A stretch of DNA of 64,000 bases, taken from Podocnemis expansa. Taxonomy: Eukaryota > Chordata > Testudines > Podocnemididae. A program made the translations under genes and the position numbers. Position 1 is the stretch's first letter; each line of letters starts with the position of its first letter. The notes below the pieces were generated by a model, which worked only from the letters and a program-made list of their open reading frames with translations, made no database searches and was not told where the DNA came from. Below are positions 58,981 through 64,000 of the stretch, in pieces. The DNA lies in contig ML682059.1 of the NCBI GenBank assembly GCA_007922195.1, positions 13,710,747-13,774,746 on the forward strand, read 5' to 3'.

Positions 58981-60289
58981 GTAAGTCACCTCCTCTGAAA
59001 AGAAGACAAAATGACCACATTTAGAGCCAGTGTAAATCACATAGTTGCACAAAACCACTTCACAGCTTCTTGTCATCCAGCCCAACCCTTCTAATGAGGT
59101 TAAAAAAAGATTTTATTAAACAAAACCTAGGCAAAATTCTATTCTCATTCCACTGTGACTGTGAAGAAACTCCATTTATCCCTGATTTACATCAGTGTAA
59201 TGAAAGCAAAAATTGAACCGTCTACATTTTGGCCATAAATTTGACCTCACAGCTCTTGTTATTTCTGTTGTGGTGTTGGAGTCACAGTATTTGGGTAGCC
59301 CTATTAAAGATGGGAACCCATTTGCTAAGCTGTGTACAAATACATATTAAAGGAAGTCCCTATTTTGAAGCATTGTTCCTTCAAAGTCATATACATTGCA
59401 TTTTTGAAAGCCTTTGCATCTATCAGTCTCATGCTTAATGCTTTCATTGAAATAACTTCACTAAGGTAACATTTCTCTCTTGTCACAAATGAACTTCTCT
59501 TTTTTTCCCTGCAGTTACTAACCTTTGAAGTTTGTTTTTCTTTGAGCTATTTCTAAAAGTAGAAAAACTGTAACTCTAAGAGAAAGATTCGAGATTGGTG
59601 AAAACTGACAGTAGATAGGCAAACCTGACATACAAAGGTGAAAATTTACATCAGCAAGTAAAGATTAAATGTTTCTGACTCAAAACATTATAAGCAATAC
59701 CTCTCCTAAGCAAAATACAGTGCTAAAAAGGGAGACTTTGCTAATGTAACAAGCAAAAAGTTGACGTTTCTTACAATGAGGGGAAAATGAGAGTTAAATG
59801 TCATTGTCTTTTAACTTATTACTGGACTTCCCAAAGAGGAGATATCATTTATTGATCTCCCAGTGGACTACTCAAAAATGTAATATATACATGCAGAAAT
59901 AAATCAAAGGATTCTACTGAAGAATACAGAGCATGCTTTGTAGCAAAACTCCTGTTATCTTTAAATAATTTATTATTTCTTACCTACTTAAATGCCAAAC
60001 ACAATGTTGATGCATCAAAGACTTCATATTTAAAATGAAAAAAATGTCAGTAAATAGAAAAGATTTAAAATTCCTACAGCAACATTATAAATATATTTCC
60101 CCCCCCCCTTTCAGATTCCACCCTCATACACATGTATTCCATCCTGATTGACTTCTGTGGCATTTAGGCACATTTATTTGGGAACAGAATTTGCCCTTAG
60201 ACAGAAAAAGGAAAGAAAAACTCAGGAGTCACAAGGCCTCCACTTCCAGCTGTGAAAAGGATTAACAAAAAAGATCAAGGGGAACCTTC
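58981..60289. other. Unassigned AT-rich stretch
   Basis: Starts at a donor-like 'gtaagt' (see findings). Otherwise nothing that I can support. Confidence 0.3.
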
Positions 60290-60297
60290 CTTTAGCG

Positions 60298-60611
60298 CAG
60301 GGGTATCAAAGTCATTTAGCCTTGGGGGCCATTTCTGTCAGCAACTCTGTTTGGAGGGCCACAAATTGATATAAGAAAAAATTAAACCTCACAGCAATTA
60401 CTTGTATATGTGGTCTGTAGCTTCTTGACTGTTGGTATGAAAACACTAGTTACTCTATGAAGTTGAGTAAATCTTTATGTATCTTTCATTTGATATGATC
60501 AAATATAAGTTTTTCTTAACAGATTTACATGGAGAAAATCCTGAGCTAGTACAACCAGCATGGCTGCAGCAGAGCAGATCACAGGCCATTTCTGCATGTT
60601 TGACAGCTCTG
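60298..60611. mobile_element. hAT-like element (314 bp)
   Basis: CAGGGGTATCAAAGTC at the start, GTTTGACAGCTCTG at the end, inverted with mismatches. The flanking 8-mers match only partly (ctttagcg, ggttagta). Confidence 0.55.
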
Positions 60612-60619
60612 GGTTAGTA

Positions 60620-62040
60620 GATATAATCAACAGCAGACAGAAACCAGGTACCTGTGAACCAATAAAAGAAATAACCTAACAGCTACAGTAAGTGTAAATC
60701 TACTCTGAAAAGCAACTTTCAAAAAGGCATTGCAGAGTTTGTCATTTATTAGTTGAGCATATTTGTCTATTTGCAAGTAAAATGAGGCTGAAAGCCTGTA
60801 CTGCACTTCCTGGAGACAGAGCACGTAAGACACAGCCCAAGGGGAAAGGCATCTGACCTGCTCCAGAGGACTACATGGCTCCTGGCATACATCTGAGTAG
60901 CCCGAGGACTGCTTTCATTTATGACAGCATCCTAAGGGCTGCTTCAAGGTCTGAAGCAAGCCAGAATCTCTCTAGCAGCATGCAATAAGGAGATGCCCCC
61001 TTCTCCCTTCACAGAGACCTTTCCTGCCCCTGGCATACTCTCTGCACTGGGACAGCAGGGAGCCACTTATGGCAGTTCTATGCTATCCAAGTGCTAAGGT
61101 AATTCTCTCCTTGGCTCTTGTGCACTGTTCTGGCTCCAACACAGTGTCAAAGTAGTTAGGGCGGACTATAAAAATCTGTCCTCGTTTTTCTAAATACCAA
61201 TCTGGGAACCTCAAGCTAGGTTGAGATTTTGTCTGAAAATCAAACTGGACTCTCCTTGCTTGTACCTCATAACCAATAATAAATATTCTGCAGGTCAAAT
61301 TCTGCTCCCATTGGTATACAGTGAGACTGAGGCTGGAATGTAGTGCTACCACTGGAACACAGCTAGCAACTGTGTTCGTAGGCAAGCCAGAAGAAAATCT
61401 GTTTTTCACCCATAACTCTGCAATGTTAGCGGAAGCAAGGCATTCAAAGACAATAAACCATCTGAAGAAGATAAGAAATAGAGCTGATGGCACCTTACAG
61501 GTGAAAATACTTATATTTGGTTTGGGAAGCCGTTTGATTCTGCATAGCAGAGGTTCCAAAAATGTTCTTATGCCAAACTTATGCTAGGAACAGACAGCTG
61601 AGACTTTTGCAAATATGTATTTTAGACCAGAGGGAGCCTGGAAACTGGCTTAGGGGTAGCCTACAAGAAGAGAGGCAAATGACGCACACTGATTTTGTGG
61701 TACCCAATTTCCTCCCTCTGTCTATACAAGCCCTAGAATTACAGCACAGCTCCCGTCTGCTGCTACTTCACATCTTTATTGTCCTGTTACCTCTCCAACC
61801 ACTTGCAGGCCAGCCACGTACTAGGGAATTAATACGCAGAGCCCGTCCCCTGTGCCCAGAAACAGTCTAGTCCCCTGCCCCCAGGTGAGACATGTGGCAG
61901 CCCCAACTCATCTCAATATACTGGATCAAACCACATGGTGATTTATCATTTCCTGTCCCCATCCAGGTAGGAGGCTCATAACAATTTCACAAATATGCTT
62001 TCTGTGTCTTCTCAGAACAGCTGAAGGGACTAGCTATTGT
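60620..62040. other. Unassigned stretch
   Basis: A 158-codon minus-strand frame (61559-61083) is the longest here but shows no recognised domain and is overlapped by plus-strand frames. Confidence 0.3.
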
Positions 62041-62059
62041 GTCCACCTTTCTTTAGGGC

Positions 62060-62201
62060 ACTAGTGGCAACCCTCGCTTAAGTCAACTTAATAAAGTAAA
62101 CTTAAAAAAATGCAGACTCTCTAAGTTGACTTAATAAAGTCAGCTTTATGTCCACCTTGTTAAGTTGACTGAAAGTGAGCCCTTTACTGTAGACATAGCC
62201 A
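62060..62201. mobile_element. Partial GTCTACAC-terminus element, AAGTCAACTTAA type
   Basis: 'gcttaagtcaacttaataaa' and 'taagttgacttaataaagtc', and the end 'ctgtagacatagcc' at 62201. Left terminus lost. Confidence 0.65.
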
Positions 62202-62397
62202 AAGGGATTTGGAGGGTTCTTCATTGTCTGAATGCTTAGAAAACTTTGGTTTGGCTAGAGTTTTTATTTCGGCCACGCCAATGAATTAATTCACAACAAA
62301 GAACTAACTTGGATACAAGAAGATTCTTGTGAGTGGAAGCAGTGCTTCGAGATTATGAGAGCAGTAACAGTTAATAGTACAGTCAGTTATCCACTTA

Positions 62398-63209
62398 GGC
62401 TATGTCCACACGCAGGGCCTTGTTTCGAAATAAGTTATTTCGAAACAACTCGTTTCGAAATAAAGCCCTTATTTCGAAATGAATTAATTCGAAATAACTA
62501 AAAATCCATTCGAAGTAAGGGAAAAGCTCCAATCGAAATAGCATGTCCAAACACAGGACTTGCTATTTTGATTTAGGAGAGGGCCATGATGGGTGGTGTG
62601 GCAACATGGCCCCCCAGCAGGGTGATGTTGCCAACCAGTCCCCTACCACTGGCGTCCCCCTGCTCCCCTCTGCCCCACTGCCCTAAGTGGAAGCATGGAT
62701 CACCTAGCCCCCTGCTACCTCCTGTCCCCACCCCAGCCTCAGGGCAGGAGCAGGGGGCTAGGAGCCCAATGGGGATGGGACCTGCTTGCCGCAGACTGCA
62801 AGCAGCTCCCAGCCTGGGCAATGTTCCTCTGAGACCGAGCCGGGTGGGAGATGCGTGCAATGTGCGGGGCAAGCAGCTCCCAGACTAGCCCCTGCTCCTG
62901 CCTTGAGGCTGGGGTGGAGAAAGGGGTAGCAGGGGGCTAAGTGAGCCATGCTCCCAGGGTGGGGAGCCTGCTCTCCCCCTGCCGGGGCTGGGTCTCTCCC
63001 CCCAGCCGGGGCAGGGGCTGCTGCAGTCCTACCTGCCCCCTGCCCACCTGCCTCCAGGGCTGGGGCAGGGGAAAGGGCTCTGCCCCCCCCACCTGGCCTT
63101 GCCGCTTGCTGCCCAGGCGGGGGTGGGGTGGGGTGTCAGTGGCAGCCGGCTTTGCCCCCTGCCCAGGCTCAGTGTTGTTTTGAAATAAAAGACTCGTGTG
63201 GACATACCC
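62398..63209. mobile_element. Palindromic miniature element, TTCGAA type, complete, with GC-rich core
   Basis: 'ggctatgtccacacgcag' at the start, 'gtgtggacataccc' at the end, TTA on both sides (62395-62397, 63210-63212). The left arm is a chain of 'ttatttcgaaataa' units (62420-62510). The core includes 'ggagagggccatgatggg' and 'caacatggccccc', shared with 8895 and 11400. The right arm is very short ('tttgaaataaaagac'). Confidence 0.9.
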
Positions 63210-63212
63210 TTA

Positions 63213-64000
63213 GAAAGCTTCTGTTTAGAGATTACAGCTTCTGTTCTGTCCGCAATCAAGACAAACACCCTGGAAGTCTACCTGAAGGGTTTAATCTTAT
63301 CAAGAAAAATGGACAGGGGTCTCCTGACATCAACCATGTGGAGCAATGGCACCCCCTTATCTTGGTGAGGTTTAGGGTGAAAGATGGGGAACAGAATGGG
63401 ATGCTTGATAGGGCAATGAGAAGGTGCTTTTGACAAAAACTTGGGGGGGGTGTAGTCATAATGTAACCTTGTCTTTGAAATGTACTGTAAATGGATATGT
63501 AATAAGAACCTGTATTCCCCCACTCGTGAAGCCAACGTGATTGCAACCGGAAATGCTGTTTTCACTGATAAAAGGAGGAACAGAAAGGGATGATGGCAAG
63601 TTGCAACATGGGATAGCTACCCGTAGTGCACTGCTCTTTATCAATGCAAGTGAGAAGGAATGTTGCATGTACCTGCAAAAGTGGTTTAATTACAGCAGTA
63701 GGTAATCATCAATATAACTTCAATTGACTTCCCTTTGTCGTGTGGTCACAGCCTGAGCTTTGATGTCCGTGTTCCCTCTCAGCCCCAAATTACAGCTAGC
63801 TTGCTGCAGACTATGACTCTCAAGTCCGTCTGTGTGTCAGCCTCATGCCATGCTGACTGTGTTCCTGTCAGCTTACAGCTCACTCCCACCCCAACTCCTG
63901 CTTTCTGCCTGGGGCATCTAACTTCTTAGTATATTTTGACCTCAGCCCTTGCCTTGCCCTGTCTCTGCAGCATGGGACATGGGTCATTTGCTTGTGGACT
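63213..64000. other. Unassigned end of window
   Basis: No element end or exon pair that I can support. A run of G at 63443-63450. Confidence 0.3.

Noticed and set aside
61083..61559. 158-codon minus-strand frame as a possible gene
   Set aside because: No domain, no splice or promoter context, overlapped by plus-strand frames of similar quality.
62573..63433. Overlapping frames up to 161 codons
   Set aside because: They cover the GC-rich core and edge of a complete palindromic miniature element.

Overview
The window is vertebrate nuclear DNA dominated by transposable elements. It contains no operons, no rRNA or tRNA genes that I can see, and no intact cellular gene with an obvious identity. 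The repeat mixture (CR1 LINEs with the terminus 'atcatagaatcatag', DIRS tyrosine-recombinase retrotransposons, Penelope-like elements with a GIY-YIG nuclease, Ty3/Gypsy, hAT miniatures with 8-bp target duplications, and many palindromic miniature elements ending in 'ggctatgtctacac') points to a non-avian sauropsid. A turtle is my first choice and a crocodilian the alternative. This is an inference from the repeat families, not from a gene match.

Layout. 1-1195: halves of palindromic miniature elements. 1200-10930: a nested stack. A minus-strand CR1 is split by a miniature element, which is split by a complete DIRS element (1985-6795) and an LTR (6978-8831), and the LTR is itself split by a Penelope-like element (7442-8684). 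11226-12694: two more palindromic elements, the second with a GC-rich core. 12720-19690: a decayed Ty3/Gypsy element (gag, RT, RNase H, integrase) opened by two large insertions. 21060-26607: a CR1 3' end with a hAT inside it, several hAT miniatures, and scattered plus-strand exon-like blocks whose splice phases agree across four introns (22281-25724). These blocks could encode a small multi-pass membrane protein, with a poly(A) signal at 26087. 27337-32945: a second DIRS element on the minus strand, with recognisable ends and gag but an unrecognised middle. 32988-36900: miniature elements and hAT copies. 36985-39556: a likely 3' end of a minus-strand gene (strong acceptor, Ser/Pro-rich open frame, long AT-rich 3' UTR, AATAAA). 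39959-46673: a hAT dimer, three CR1 fragments, a Penelope tail and a 10-N assembly gap flanked by identical 47-mers. 47758-50400: the best-preserved CR1, whose ORF2 is broken by one TGA. 53781-56003: a palindromic element and two Penelope-like copies, one a fold-back with a 14-bp target duplication. 56004-64000: mostly unassigned AT-rich DNA with a few exon-like islands, one hAT-like copy and two further palindromic elements.

The genes do not work together as a system. The region records repeated insertion: elements that encode their own enzymes (DIRS, Penelope, CR1, Gypsy) are all broken at least once, and the short elements (hAT and the 3-bp-duplication family) depend on enzymes encoded elsewhere. 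The two points most worth following up are the phase-consistent hidden exons at 22281-25724 and the family of miniature elements that share termini but have three different palindromic interiors.
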